Shown here: in pieces, positions 1 to 9,511 of the stretch
Layout of the letters: each line of letters opens with the position of its first letter
Position numbering within the stretch: the first letter of the stretch is position 1
Assembly (NCBI GenBank): GCA_964550375.1
Contig: CAZJYX010000012.1
Location: 1 to 64,000, forward strand
Length of the DNA: 64,000 bases
DNA from: JAAYXS01 sp964550375
GTDB taxonomy: Bacteria; Planctomycetota; Phycisphaerae; UBA1845; Fen-1342
Direction of reading: 5' to 3'
The notes under the pieces: generated by a model
Databases searched by the model: none
What the model was told of the DNA's origin: nothing
Seen by the model: only the letters and a program-made list of their open reading frames with translations
Position numbers and translations under genes: made by a program

Positions 1-161
1 GGACGCCAATCGCATCGGCTGTGAACCGGGCCGCGGCTGCCTGCAACGGAACCACCGCCTCGTGGTCACTCAGCGCAGCACCGGAGCGGATCTTTGACAA
101 CCAAATACGTCCCCCGCAGGCGCGCCAGCCTTGCCCCCGCGCCAGCCGGTTTCGCCCTGCC

Positions 162-1442
<1,281 letters not shown>

Positions 1443-1518
1443 CAGCGCTCCTGCCTAATTCGGTGCCGGGCGGTCTTCGTAAACACTTTCGACGTGTTGC
1501 CCCATATCACCTGAGTCT

Positions 1519-1547
1519 ATTCTAGCCGCCCGGCGCCGGGGTTCCAA
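1519..1547 (-). promoter_or_regulatory. Putative sigma70-type promoter of clpX
   Basis: Read on the - strand, a TTGGAA box (1547-1542) is separated by 17 bp from a TAGAAT box (1524-1519). Transcription would begin near 1512, leaving a leader of about 70 nt before the clpX ATG. Both boxes are 5/6 or 4/6 matches to consensus, and no other gene could use this promoter. Seen by eye only. Confidence 0.5.
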
Positions 1548-1674
1548 CCGACCGGGGCGGCAACATTCGCGTCCCGCGTATTTTACCTTTCGGGCGGCCG
1601 GGCGGCGTCACGGCGGACCGTTGATAATCGGCGAGCTGTGTCGCGGAGGTGTCCCCGTGGGAGCGTGCCGCCCT

Positions 1675-1959
1675 CTATGGATCCTGGTCTAATTGCCGGC
1701 CGGCGCGGCCGAGGATCTCAGTCCGCAGTGCGACGTACTCCGGGTCGGTGATATCACCGCGGTCGCGCAGCTCGCGCAGGTCTTGCAGGGTGAATGTCTG
1801 ACTAGTGTGCTCGCGACGGGACCAGCGTTTGACCATGTATGCGATCACGAGCCCGGCACCGCAGACAACCAACACGACCGCCAGCGTCAGCAACAGATCG
1901 GCAGGGAAGTAAGCGGCGCTGTCTGCCAACGTGGCCAAGATCGCCGGGGTGCTGATCAT
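1675..1959 (-). CDS. Small membrane protein with SHOCT-like C-terminus
   Basis: A protein of 94 residues with one predicted membrane segment (about residues 22-44), a basic KRWSRR stop-transfer sequence, and a C-terminal tail (LRELRDRGDITDPEYVALR) that matches the short SHOCT pattern of a leucine-rich helix, G-x-I-T and E-Y. Such domains are usually oligomerisation or regulatory tails. The frame stays open upstream to 2055, but that extension is Cys/His/Arg-rich and overlaps the 3' end of the preceding gene, so the ATG at 1959 is preferred. It lies 55 nt downstream of the secretin-N-like gene on the same strand and may share its transcript. The function is unknown. Confidence 0.65.
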   Translation of the reverse strand: MISTPAILATLADSAAYFPADLLLTLAVVLVVCGAGLVIAYMVKRWSRREHTSQTFTLQDLRELRDRGDITDPEYVALRTEILGRAGRQLDQDP

Positions 1960-2014
1960 GACTACGGGCGCCGGTGGGTGCCTGTGACGCGGCGCGCAGT
2001 GCCGGCGGCAGACT

Positions 2015-2776
2015 TCATCGCGCGCTGAGGTCTTCCTGCATGATGAAACCGCCAATCTGCTGGTGCACCAGGGGACTGTTGTAGATGATGAGCATGCCGT
2101 TGAATTCGTTGATTGTGCCGCGGCCGTTGCTCACCTGCCAGGAACTCGGCTCGATTGAGTTCTGGATCATCTGGATTATGCGCTGCAGCTCCGGGTCCTG
2201 TGCATCATCGCCCCGCCGGTTGCGCTGGCCGCCCCGTTGGCCGCCAAAGAGGCTGGTGGCGCCGCCGCCGCCGCCGCCAGTACCCTGCATGGCCTGCGAC
2301 GCATCCATCTCCGGGGCTTCAGCGCGAAGCACGCCGACCATCATGTCTCGCAGATCATAGATCTGGATCACCATGTCGGACCGCAGATCCTCCTCGCTGG
2401 ACAGGATGATCCGGTCACCCTCAGCCCGGTAGGCGAGCTTCAGATCGGTGCCGCCCACCTCGTTCATCAGTTGCCAGAGTAGCTGCGAGAGGCGCATGTT
2501 CTTGGCCTTGATGGTTACCGGCAGGTAGGGGTCGACGCCGGCATCCTGCAGCAACTGCCAGCGCACCCTGATGTTGGCGCCGGTGAAGTTGCCCAGCCAC
2601 TCGAGGATCTCGGTTAGCGGTGTGTCGGTGAAGTCGACGTCCGGCACGCGCCGGTTTAGCAACTCCAGCGTGCTCGGCGTACCTGCCGATTGTCCGCCGC
2701 GTTCGGACGGGCCTTGGGCCAGACTGGTGGTGACGAACAGCGCCACGAGTGCTGCCACTAACAGGTGTCTGAGCAT
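2015..2776 (-). CDS. Secreted protein with secretin N-domain-like region but no secretin pore
   Basis: The 253-residue product starts with a signal peptide (hydrophobic MLRHLLVAALVALFVTTSLA). It continues with an STN/secretin-N-like domain: VPDVDFTDTPLTEILEWL, then VTIKAKNMRLSQLLWQLM. A glycine run and an Arg/Gly-rich linker lead to a domain with SIEPSSWQV and NEFNGMLIIYN. The same two blocks occur in the 974-residue secretin-like protein encoded from 15346 (ETPLHSVIGHLQDV; VAPDSWQTSGG; LNGQLIVYN), so the two are homologous. The beta-barrel secretin domain is absent. The ATG at 2776 is chosen because AAGGAG lies 6 nt upstream; an in-frame GTG at 2791 would include that box. The role is unknown; a periplasmic partner of a secretin is one possibility. 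Confidence 0.75.
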   Translation of the reverse strand: MLRHLLVAALVALFVTTSLAQGPSERGGQSAGTPSTLELLNRRVPDVDFTDTPLTEILEWLGNFTGANIRVRWQLLQDAGVDPYLPVTIKAKNMRLSQLLWQLMNEVGGTDLKLAYRAEGDRIILSSEEDLRSDMVIQIYDLRDMMVGVLRAEAPEMDASQAMQGTGGGGGGATSLFGGQRGGQRNRRGDDAQDPELQRIIQMIQNSIEPSSWQVSNGRGTINEFNGMLIIYNSPLVHQQIGGFIMQEDLSAR

Positions 2777-3013
2777 GGGTTTCTCCTTCACTTCCGACGG
2801 CGGCGAAGGCGCGCCCCGCGCATACTAACCGGGGGTCCCGACGCGCTCGGCCAATAGTTATTCTACACAAATTATCGGTTACGTCAGTACGCCGGCGCGA
2901 TTTTTCGGGCCGGGTGGCCGCCGCCGCGCCGACCGGTCACCGGAGTGGGCCGCGAGTGACCATTCCGGACGCCATGTCGCCGGATAAGGTCTCCGGGACA
3001 CTTGGGCGGACGC

Positions 3014-4933
3014 CTACGCGGTTGCCGCGGCGGGCCGGGCGAGGCGCGCCCAGCGCAGAATGACGCAGACGAGTATCCCGGCCGTGACGACGAGGACGAC
3101 GATGGCGGTGACGACGAGCGGCGCGGTTTCCGGCCATCCGGGGAGGTACTTCCAGTACAGCTCCCAAACGAGCGCCGAGATGGCAGTCACCAGCATGAAC
3201 AGTGCCGGGAGCAGGATGAGCCAGACCGGCCGGGAACGAGCAAGGAGCCAACAGGTAGCAACAACCAGCGCCAGAGCGGCGAGAAGCTGGTTCGATGCAC
3301 CGAATATTTTCCATACAGTGTTGTAGCCGCCGGTCAGCGCCAGCAGCAGCATGAGCCCGACCGCGATGCCGGAGTTCACCCAGTACTGGCGCAGGAGCTG
3401 CAAGGCCCAGCGGCCCGCCCCGCTCGTGCTGATTGCGGCCGCGGGGTGCACGGGTTCGGCGATCTCGGGTCGCTCGGCAGTCAGGCCGCCGGTGCCGATG
3501 AGTTCGGTCGTGGCGCGATCGTCCGAGGCGATGGTGTCCGGAACCTGCCGGGCAGCCTCGGCAAAGACGTCGTAACGTCCGAAGAAGGTGGTCCAGCCCT
3601 CCTCGATCATGTAACGCGTCAGCCGGATGGCCGTATCCAGCGTGGTTACCAGGAAGCCCTCCAGCAGGAGCATGGCGCCCAGGGCTCCGGCCCAAATCGG
3701 CAGGCCCAGCCCGACGTGGGAGGTGTGGCCGACGGCCATGGCGAAGGTCAGGACGGGGTTGCCGCCGCCGCCGTACAGGAAGCGTAGTTCCTCGTAGTTG
3801 ATGCGGGAAAGGCCGACGAGCACGCAGCAGACGACGCACACGGCCAGGAAGCTCTCGAGGAGCATGGCGTAGTAGCCGACGCGGCGGGCGGCCAGTTCGT
3901 TCCTGAGTTGCTTGCAGGTGGTGCCGCCCGCGCAGAGGCTGTGAAACCCACTGACCGCCCCGCAGGCGATCATGACGAACAGGAACGGCCAGCCCGGGCC
4001 CAGGCGCGCCGAACCTTCCGTCCAGTTGCTAGGTGGGATCGTCGTGCCCTGACCAAACTCCCCGCCGCCGCGTACTGCCGCGGCCAGGAGTGCGACGACC
4101 AGGAAGACAATGCCCAGGTAGAGAATATGAACGTTGATGAAGTCGCGGCTCTGCAGGAAGAGCCAAACCGGCAGACCGGCGGAGATCAGGACGTAGCCGC
4201 TGATGAGCAACTTCCAGGTGAGCGGCGTCACGCTCATCGGTAGCACCAGCCCGACGACGATGGAGAGGATGCAGATAACGATCGCCAGCAGACTGCAGAC
4301 CCAGACCGGCGTTCTGCGCTTGAGATAGAGGAAGCCGATCAGCGGAGAAAAGGCCGTGATCAGCACGACCGACGTGGAGGCAATGCCGCCTATCACCGCC
4401 TCGCCGTCCTGGATGCGGAAGAGTTTCTGGTCGGCCGGCAGCTTGAGCGTGTCCAGGGACACCATGGAGGTTAAGGCCAAGGCCGACAGGTCGAGGAACG
4501 CAGCGCACACGAGCACCAGCAGGGCCACGAGCAGCACGAGCATCATGACGAAGGCCGCGCGGCCCACGTAGCGCCGGGTGACGACCGCCAGGTTCTTGCC
4601 GCCTTCCCGGACGGCGATGTGGGTAGCCACGTAGTCGTGGACGGCGCCGAGGAAGATGCCGCCCAGCACAATCCAGAGCAGCGCCGGCCCCCAACCGTAG
4701 TAGATGGCTAGGATGGGGCCAATTATGGGGCCGGCGCCGGCGATTGACGCGTAATGGTGGGCGAAGACCACCGGGGTCTGGGTTGGCACGTAATCCCGGC
4801 CGTCGTTGAGGAGCACGGCCGGCGTCGGACGGTCGGCACGCTCGCCGAGAACACGGGCTATGACGGGCGCGTAGAACCGGCCGGCCAGAACGAGCAGGAG
4901 GCCCGCCAGCAGCATAATCCACAGCACATTCAT
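3014..4933 (-). CDS. cstA: CstA-family carbon starvation protein / peptide or pyruvate transporter
   Basis: A polytopic inner-membrane protein of 639 residues, close to the family's usual size. The CstA signature is clear near the N-terminus: PVVFAHHYASIAGAGPIIGP, followed by GWGPALLWIVLGGIFLGAVHD and a basic loop REGGKNLAVV. More than ten hydrophobic segments follow through the C-terminus. Known CstA/BtsT proteins import peptides or pyruvate during carbon limitation; the substrate here cannot be read from sequence. The frame extends upstream to 5014, but the first membrane segment begins right after the ATG at 4933, and the promoter lies within the extension. The gene is divergent from the nuclease-like gene at 5157. 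Confidence 0.93.
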   Translation of the reverse strand: MNVLWIMLLAGLLLVLAGRFYAPVIARVLGERADRPTPAVLLNDGRDYVPTQTPVVFAHHYASIAGAGPIIGPILAIYYGWGPALLWIVLGGIFLGAVHDYVATHIAVREGGKNLAVVTRRYVGRAAFVMMLVLLVALLVLVCAAFLDLSALALTSMVSLDTLKLPADQKLFRIQDGEAVIGGIASTSVVLITAFSPLIGFLYLKRRTPVWVCSLLAIVICILSIVVGLVLPMSVTPLTWKLLISGYVLISAGLPVWLFLQSRDFINVHILYLGIVFLVVALLAAAVRGGGEFGQGTTIPPSNWTEGSARLGPGWPFLFVMIACGAVSGFHSLCAGGTTCKQLRNELAARRVGYYAMLLESFLAVCVVCCVLVGLSRINYEELRFLYGGGGNPVLTFAMAVGHTSHVGLGLPIWAGALGAMLLLEGFLVTTLDTAIRLTRYMIEEGWTTFFGRYDVFAEAARQVPDTIASDDRATTELIGTGGLTAERPEIAEPVHPAAAISTSGAGRWALQLLRQYWVNSGIAVGLMLLLALTGGYNTVWKIFGASNQLLAALALVVATCWLLARSRPVWLILLPALFMLVTAISALVWELYWKYLPGWPETAPLVVTAIVVLVVTAGILVCVILRWARLARPAAATA

Positions 4934-4985
4934 GTGGTAACTCCGCGCGGCTTGCCGGGCCCTGTTCACCGACCCGGTAGATCCG

Positions 4986-5014
4986 ACTATAACTCTCGGA
5001 CGTAGTAGGTACAA
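4986..5014 (-). promoter_or_regulatory. Putative sigma70-type promoter of cstA
   Basis: On the - strand a TTGTAC box (5014-5009), a 17-bp spacer and a TATAGT box (4991-4986) precede cstA. The start point would be near 4979, giving a leader of about 46 nt. The position supports the ATG at 4933 as the true start, because the longer reading frame would begin inside the promoter. Confidence 0.5.
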
Positions 5015-5156
5015 CCGGCTGCGGCCGCATGGCAGGACGCCGCAGCCATCGGCGACAGAGGGCTGCGCGGCTGAGAGGTTGGCGGCGACGGTCGCCGCAG
5101 CATCGTGGCCGCGCGGCCGTTTGGAGTGCGGTAGCGTGCAAGGACGGGAGGCGCAT

Positions 5157-5891
5157 ATGAGGTGGTACCGCTGGAAGCGCTACGTGGCGGCGTTGGCCGG
5201 AGCGCTGCTGCTGAGCTGGTCATTGGGCTGGTCGGCGGGCGAGGATGAAGCCAGGGGACCAGTGATCCCGCCGAAGGACTTGAGCGGCTTACGCCCCTGT
5301 GACGTCCTGCGCGTCGTCGCGCACGACACGCTGATCGTACAGGACGGCCAGCGCGGGCTGCGCGTGGCCCTGATCGGCGTGGCGGGTCTGCCGGCCGGCG
5401 AGGCGGCGGCCCAGGACGCCAACCGCTTCGCGCTGAACCTACTCAAGGGGGAACAGGTCTTCGTCCAGTACGAGTCAGACCCGCCGCAGCTGGACCTCTT
5501 CGGGCGCCACCCGGCATATGTATACCGTTGTCCGGACGGCCTGTTCATTAACCTCGAGTTGATAAGGCAGGGCTATGCGCCCGTGGATGCGCAGGCGACC
5601 TTCGAGCTGCGGCCGCTTTTCGAGCAGTTCGAGATGCGCGCCAAACAAGCCGGCAAGGGTTGTTGGGCATATGGGGGGATCCCCGCACCGACCGAGGCAG
5701 TCGCGACGGAGCCTGCGGCAACCCAATCCACGACTGACCAGGGGGCGGTAATCGTCTACATCACGGCCAGCGGTACAAAGTACCACCGAGCGGAATGCCG
5801 CCATCTGCGCAAGAGCTGTATCCCCATAGAGTTAAATGAAGCCCGGGCGCGCGGCTACGAGCCCTGCTCGCAATGCAAACCGCCGAAGTGA
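5157..5891 (+). CDS. Secreted staphylococcal-nuclease-like protein with C-terminal Cys/His motif; active site degenerate
   Basis: The 244-residue product has a Tat-free signal peptide (about residues 1-26), an SNase-fold domain (about 35-160) and a C-terminal segment of the type YHxxxCxxL...GYxPCxxCxPP. That segment often follows SNase or phospholipase domains and probably binds a metal. SNase landmarks are visible: HDTLIV for the metal-binding strand, DLFGRHPAYVY carrying the second catalytic arginine, and NLELIRQGYAPV. The first catalytic arginine of the VRLxGID.PE signature is replaced (VALIGVAGLP), as is the following aspartate. It may therefore be a non-catalytic nucleic-acid or protein binder. 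GGAGG lies 5 nt before the ATG. It converges with the esterase gene. Confidence 0.8.
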   Translation: MRWYRWKRYVAALAGALLLSWSLGWSAGEDEARGPVIPPKDLSGLRPCDVLRVVAHDTLIVQDGQRGLRVALIGVAGLPAGEAAAQDANRFALNLLKGEQVFVQYESDPPQLDLFGRHPAYVYRCPDGLFINLELIRQGYAPVDAQATFELRPLFEQFEMRAKQAGKGCWAYGGIPAPTEAVATEPAATQSTTDQGAVIVYITASGTKYHRAECRHLRKSCIPIELNEARARGYEPCSQCKPPK

Positions 5892-5924
5892 AAGGTTTCA
5901 CAGACTCGCCGGAGCGGCGCCGCG

Positions 5925-6695
5925 CTACCGCGGGGCACGCTTCTGCGCGAACAGCCATTTCCACAGTTCGGGGTCGCCATAGACCCGGTCCCAGATGGCG
6001 TGGCCGCCGCCGGCATACTCGGTGTACTTGACGTTCCCGCCGGCCCGCCGAAGGGCGGCAACCATGTCGCGTGAGCGCTCCACGGGTACGGCGTCGTCCT
6101 TCTCCCCGTGGAAGCACCAGATCGGCACTTTCTTGAGGCGTGGAGCGATACGGTCCATGAGGCCGGTTTGTTCGTTCCATTCCACGAAGCCGCAGATTGG
6201 GACAATGGCCGCGAAATGGTCGGCCGCTTCGGCCCCGATCAGCCAGGCTCCCTGGCCGCCCAGGGACAGTCCGGTGAGGTAGAGGCGGTCCGGGTCGATC
6301 CGGTATTCCTGCGATGTGACTTCCACGCAGCGCAGGGCCAAGCGGGCCATGGGACCGGTCCACGAGGTCTCGGGCCGGCACTGCGGCATCACGACGATCG
6401 CGGGGATATCCTGGTGGCGGCGGCGAATGGCGCGTCCGATCCCGACGTCCGTCTGGAGGAACCCGTCGGTGCCGCGCTCGCCGGAGCCGCACAGCGCCAG
6501 GATGAGTGGCCAGCGTTGCTGGGTCGAGTAGTCAGGCGGCACGTAGACGCTGTAGGCGTACGTTTCGCCCTCGAACGTGAGCGTCTTGTAGAGAAACCCG
6601 CGGGCCGGTTCGGCTGGGGCGGCGGGTGTGCCCGGCTGGGGCATGGTCAGGATCAGGGTGGGCATGGCGGCCATCCACGGCAAGAGGGCTGTCAT
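5925..6695 (-). CDS. Secreted alpha/beta-hydrolase esterase (PHB depolymerase/feruloyl esterase-like)
   Basis: A 256-residue alpha/beta-hydrolase. It begins with a short hydrophobic segment that could act as a signal peptide, followed by a lid-less core: YAYSVYVPPDY, WPLILALCGSGERG (oxyanion region), GLSLGGQGA with the nucleophile serine (about residue 144), GEKDDAVP with the acid, and GGGHAIW with the catalytic histidine. This layout is typical of the prolyl-oligopeptidase-like 'putative esterase' family acting on polyester or carbohydrate-ester substrates outside the cytoplasm. The substrate is unknown. The ATG at 6695 is preceded by GGAG. The frame stays open far upstream across tdh and kbl, but that extension is antisense shadow coding. 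It converges with the nuclease-like gene and diverges from tdh. Confidence 0.82.
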   Translation of the reverse strand: MTALLPWMAAMPTLILTMPQPGTPAAPAEPARGFLYKTLTFEGETYAYSVYVPPDYSTQQRWPLILALCGSGERGTDGFLQTDVGIGRAIRRRHQDIPAIVVMPQCRPETSWTGPMARLALRCVEVTSQEYRIDPDRLYLTGLSLGGQGAWLIGAEAADHFAAIVPICGFVEWNEQTGLMDRIAPRLKKVPIWCFHGEKDDAVPVERSRDMVAALRRAGGNVKYTEYAGGGHAIWDRVYGDPELWKWLFAQKRAPR

Positions 6696-7010
6696 CCTGG
6701 TCTCCGTTGCGGTCCGGGCAGGATGATATACGAAGAAGGCGACCAGAGTGCCGCGGGGGGCCTTGTGGCGCGCGCCGGGATGGCCTAAACTTCCGACTTG
6801 GGCGGCCGGTCGGGCTTGCCGGGCACTCAGTCGCGCCAAGCAACGGGCGGGTTCAGGCGGCGAAGAGAACGTGCAGCGTCCGGTTGGAACGCGGATTGCG
6901 ATGAGAGTAAGAGAGTCCCCTGCGGCCACGCGAATGCGGGGGGTTTTGCGTCGAACACTATGCCAGTTGGCGCTCCGGCCGCTGAATTTCACGCACAGGA
7001 GAAAAAGCAG

Positions 7011-8129
7011 ATGGCGACCATGAAGGCGGTGGTCAAGACGAAGCCCGAGCTGGGTGCGGAGTTGCAGGACAAGGCGATGCCCACGCTCCGGCCGGACTGG
7101 GTGCTGGTGAAGGTGCGGGCGACGAGCATTTGCGGAACGGACGTTCACATATACAAATGGGACGAGTGGTCGGCCGGCCGGATCGGCCAGAAGGCCCTGC
7201 CGCAGATTCTCGGGCACGAGGTGGCCGGCGAGGTGGTCGAGGTCGGCCAGCATTGCCGGCGGATCAAGGTCGGCGATTACATCTCGGCCGAGACGCACAT
7301 TTACGATCCCGGCGATCTGACGAGCATGCTGGGAGCCCTGCACGTTGGCAAGAACATGAAGATTCTGGGCGTCGATTTCGACGGCTGCTTCGCCGAGTAC
7401 TTCGCGTTGCCGGAGTCCATTTGCTGGCCCAACGACCCGGCCATTCCGCCGGAAGTCGCCACCATCCAGGAGCCCTTGGGCAACGCCACGTACGCGGTTC
7501 TGGGTGAGGATGCCGATGTGGCCGGCAAGACCATGCTGATCACGGGCGACGGGCCGATCAGCCTGTTCGCCGCTGGGGTGGCGCGGGTGTGCGGTGTGGC
7601 CAAGATCTTCCACTTCGGCAAGTACGACGTGAACATGGAAATCGCGCGCAAGCTGGGAGCCGATGCGAAGCTGCAGGTATACACCAACAAGACCAGCGCG
7701 GCCGAGCGGCTGCAGTTCATCATGGACCACACCGGCGGCAACGGCGTTGATATCGCGCTGGAGATGGTCGGCTCGAACGATTCGGTGACCGACTGCTTCG
7801 CGGCGGTGCGCAAGGCCGGCCGGGTGACCGCCTTCGGCGTTGCCAGCCAGAACACGGTTCCGATCGACTACAACAACGGCATCGTCTTCAAGGCGTGCCA
7901 GGTGCACGGCATCAACGGCCGCAAGATTTTTGACACGTGGTATCGCAACCGGAACCTGCTCGCGGCCGGTCGGCTCGATCCGACCCCGGTCATCACGGAC
8001 ATCATGCCGTTGTCCGAGTTCGCCACGGGCTTTGGCAAGATGATGGAGCGCCCGCGGAAGAGCGCGAAGATCGTGCTGTTCCCGGACCAGGCCGAGTACC
8101 AGGCGGCTCTGAAGCGGCGGAAGTCCTAG
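7011..8129 (+). CDS. tdh: L-threonine 3-dehydrogenase-like zinc alcohol dehydrogenase
   Basis: The 372-residue medium-chain dehydrogenase oxidises threonine to 2-amino-3-ketobutyrate, judging by its pairing with kbl, which immediately follows. Catalytic zinc ligands are present: C41 in SICGTDVHIY and H69-E70 in GHEVAGEVVEVG. The segment FDGCFAEYFALP and the block EPLGNATYAVL match Tdh. The usual structural-zinc lobe with four cysteines (about residues 95-118) is missing; it reads ETHIYDPGDLTSMLGALHVG without a cysteine. The ATG at 7011 has AGGAG upstream; the longer frame from 6798 lacks family similarity. It could act on another secondary alcohol, but the gene pair favours threonine. Confidence 0.85.
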   Translation: MATMKAVVKTKPELGAELQDKAMPTLRPDWVLVKVRATSICGTDVHIYKWDEWSAGRIGQKALPQILGHEVAGEVVEVGQHCRRIKVGDYISAETHIYDPGDLTSMLGALHVGKNMKILGVDFDGCFAEYFALPESICWPNDPAIPPEVATIQEPLGNATYAVLGEDADVAGKTMLITGDGPISLFAAGVARVCGVAKIFHFGKYDVNMEIARKLGADAKLQVYTNKTSAAERLQFIMDHTGGNGVDIALEMVGSNDSVTDCFAAVRKAGRVTAFGVASQNTVPIDYNNGIVFKACQVHGINGRKIFDTWYRNRNLLAAGRLDPTPVITDIMPLSEFATGFGKMMERPRKSAKIVLFPDQAEYQAALKRRKS

Positions 8130-8174
8130 CAACCCGGCCGGCGGCGCCGGCGGGCAGGAAGCGGTCAACGTAAT

Positions 8175-8193
8175 CGGCAGGCGCCGCCTGCCG
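8175..8193 (+). other. GC hairpin between tdh and kbl
   Basis: An 8-bp perfect stem (CGGCAGGC / GCCTGCCG) with a 3-nt loop lies in the 114-nt gap between tdh and kbl. There is no T-run, so it is not a standard terminator. It could stabilise or attenuate the dicistronic mRNA. In DNA this rich in GC, short stems also arise by chance. Confidence 0.3.
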
Positions 8194-8243
8194 CGATAGT
8201 GGATGCAAGACCTCATCAGCAGTGACTCGATCGGAGCGACGAC

Positions 8244-9485
8244 ATGTACGGCAAGATGAAAGATGATCTTCAGAAGGAGCTCGCCGAGGTAAAGCAGGCG
8301 GGTTTGTGGAAGGAAGAGCGCTACATTCTCGGCCCGCAGGCGGCCGACATCAGCGTGGAGTATCCGGAAGGCGCGCCGAAGAAGGAAGTCATTAACTTTT
8401 GCGCCAACAACTACCTGGGCCTGTCGTCGCATCCGCGGGTGATCGAGGCGGCCCACGAAGCGCTGAAGACCCACGGCTACGGCATGAGCAGCGTGCGCTT
8501 CATCTGTGGCACGCAGGATATCCACCGCGAGTTGGAGAAGAAGATCGCCAGCTTCTTCAAGACCGAGGACACGATTCTCTACTGCGCGTGCTTCGACGCC
8601 AACGGCGGCCTGTTCGAGCCGTTCTTCAAGAAGGAAGATGCGATCATCACTGATTCGCTCAACCACGCCTCGATCATCGACGGCATCCGGCTTACCAAGG
8701 CGGCCCGGTACATTTACCAGAACAACGACATGGCCGACCTGGAGGCCAAGCTCAAGGAAGCCAAGGACGCCCGCTACCGCGTAATCGCGACCGACGGCGC
8801 CTTCTCCATGGACGGCACCGTCGCCCAGCTCGACAAGATCTGCGATCTGGCCGACAAGTACGACGCGCTCGTCATGGTCGACGATTGCCACTGCACCGGC
8901 TTCATGGGCAAGACCGGCCGCGGCTCGACCGAATACTGCAACGTCATGGGCCGCGTTGACATTGTCACTGGCACGCTGGGCAAGGCGCTGGGCGGCGCTT
9001 CGGGCGGCTTCACCACCGGCCGCAAGGAAATCATCGCGATGCTCCGGCAGCGCTCGCGGCCCTACCTGTTCAGCAACACCGTGTCGCCGATCGTCGTCAA
9101 GGCCTCCATCGCCGTGTTCGACATGATCACCGAGTCGACCGAGCTGCGCGACAAGGTCGAGGCGAACACCAAGCGTTTCCGCAAGGGCATGAAGGAAGCC
9201 GGCTTTGACATCAAGCCGGGCGATCACCCGATCGTGCCGATCATGCTCTACAACGCCAAGCTCAGTCAGGACATCGCCCGCGACATGTACGCCGAAGGCG
9301 TGTTCGTGATCGGGTTCTTCTACCCGGTGGTCGGCAAGGGCCTGGCCCGCATCCGCTGCCAGATGTCCGCGGCGCACGACTTCAAGCACATTGACAAGGC
9401 CGTTGAGGCCTTTACGAAGATTGGCAAGAAGTACGACATCCTGCACAAGACCAAGGAAGAGATCATTGCCAAGTACGGTGAGTAA
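8244..9485 (+). CDS. kbl: Glycine C-acetyltransferase (2-amino-3-ketobutyrate CoA ligase)
   Basis: A PLP enzyme of the alpha-oxoamine synthase family, 413 residues and slightly longer than E. coli Kbl. It cleaves 2-amino-3-ketobutyrate with CoA to glycine and acetyl-CoA, completing threonine breakdown begun by Tdh. Landmarks are NFCANNYLGLSSHP, YGMSSVRFICGTQDIHRELE, and the PLP lysine K247 in TGTLGKALGGASGG. The cofactor-contacting motif usually written VDDSHAxG here reads VDDCHCTG (residues 212-219), a two-cysteine variant. The start follows a 114-nt gap after tdh. A rho-independent terminator follows directly. Confidence 0.95.
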   Translation: MYGKMKDDLQKELAEVKQAGLWKEERYILGPQAADISVEYPEGAPKKEVINFCANNYLGLSSHPRVIEAAHEALKTHGYGMSSVRFICGTQDIHRELEKKIASFFKTEDTILYCACFDANGGLFEPFFKKEDAIITDSLNHASIIDGIRLTKAARYIYQNNDMADLEAKLKEAKDARYRVIATDGAFSMDGTVAQLDKICDLADKYDALVMVDDCHCTGFMGKTGRGSTEYCNVMGRVDIVTGTLGKALGGASGGFTTGRKEIIAMLRQRSRPYLFSNTVSPIVVKASIAVFDMITESTELRDKVEANTKRFRKGMKEAGFDIKPGDHPIVPIMLYNAKLSQDIARDMYAEGVFVIGFFYPVVGKGLARIRCQMSAAHDFKHIDKAVEAFTKIGKKYDILHKTKEEIIAKYGE

Positions 9486-9511
9486 GACCTGCCGTCCGGC
9501 CTGAGCTTGAT

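Noticed and set aside
1..161. Left-edge sequence downstream of clpX
   Set aside because: Short frames only; too little sequence to support a gene or a terminator.
5925..9446. A 1173-codon open frame on the - strand across tdh and kbl
   Set aside because: Only the last 256 codons (the esterase) show a protein family. The rest is antisense to two well-supported genes and has the Arg/Val/His-rich composition of shadow frames in GC-rich DNA.
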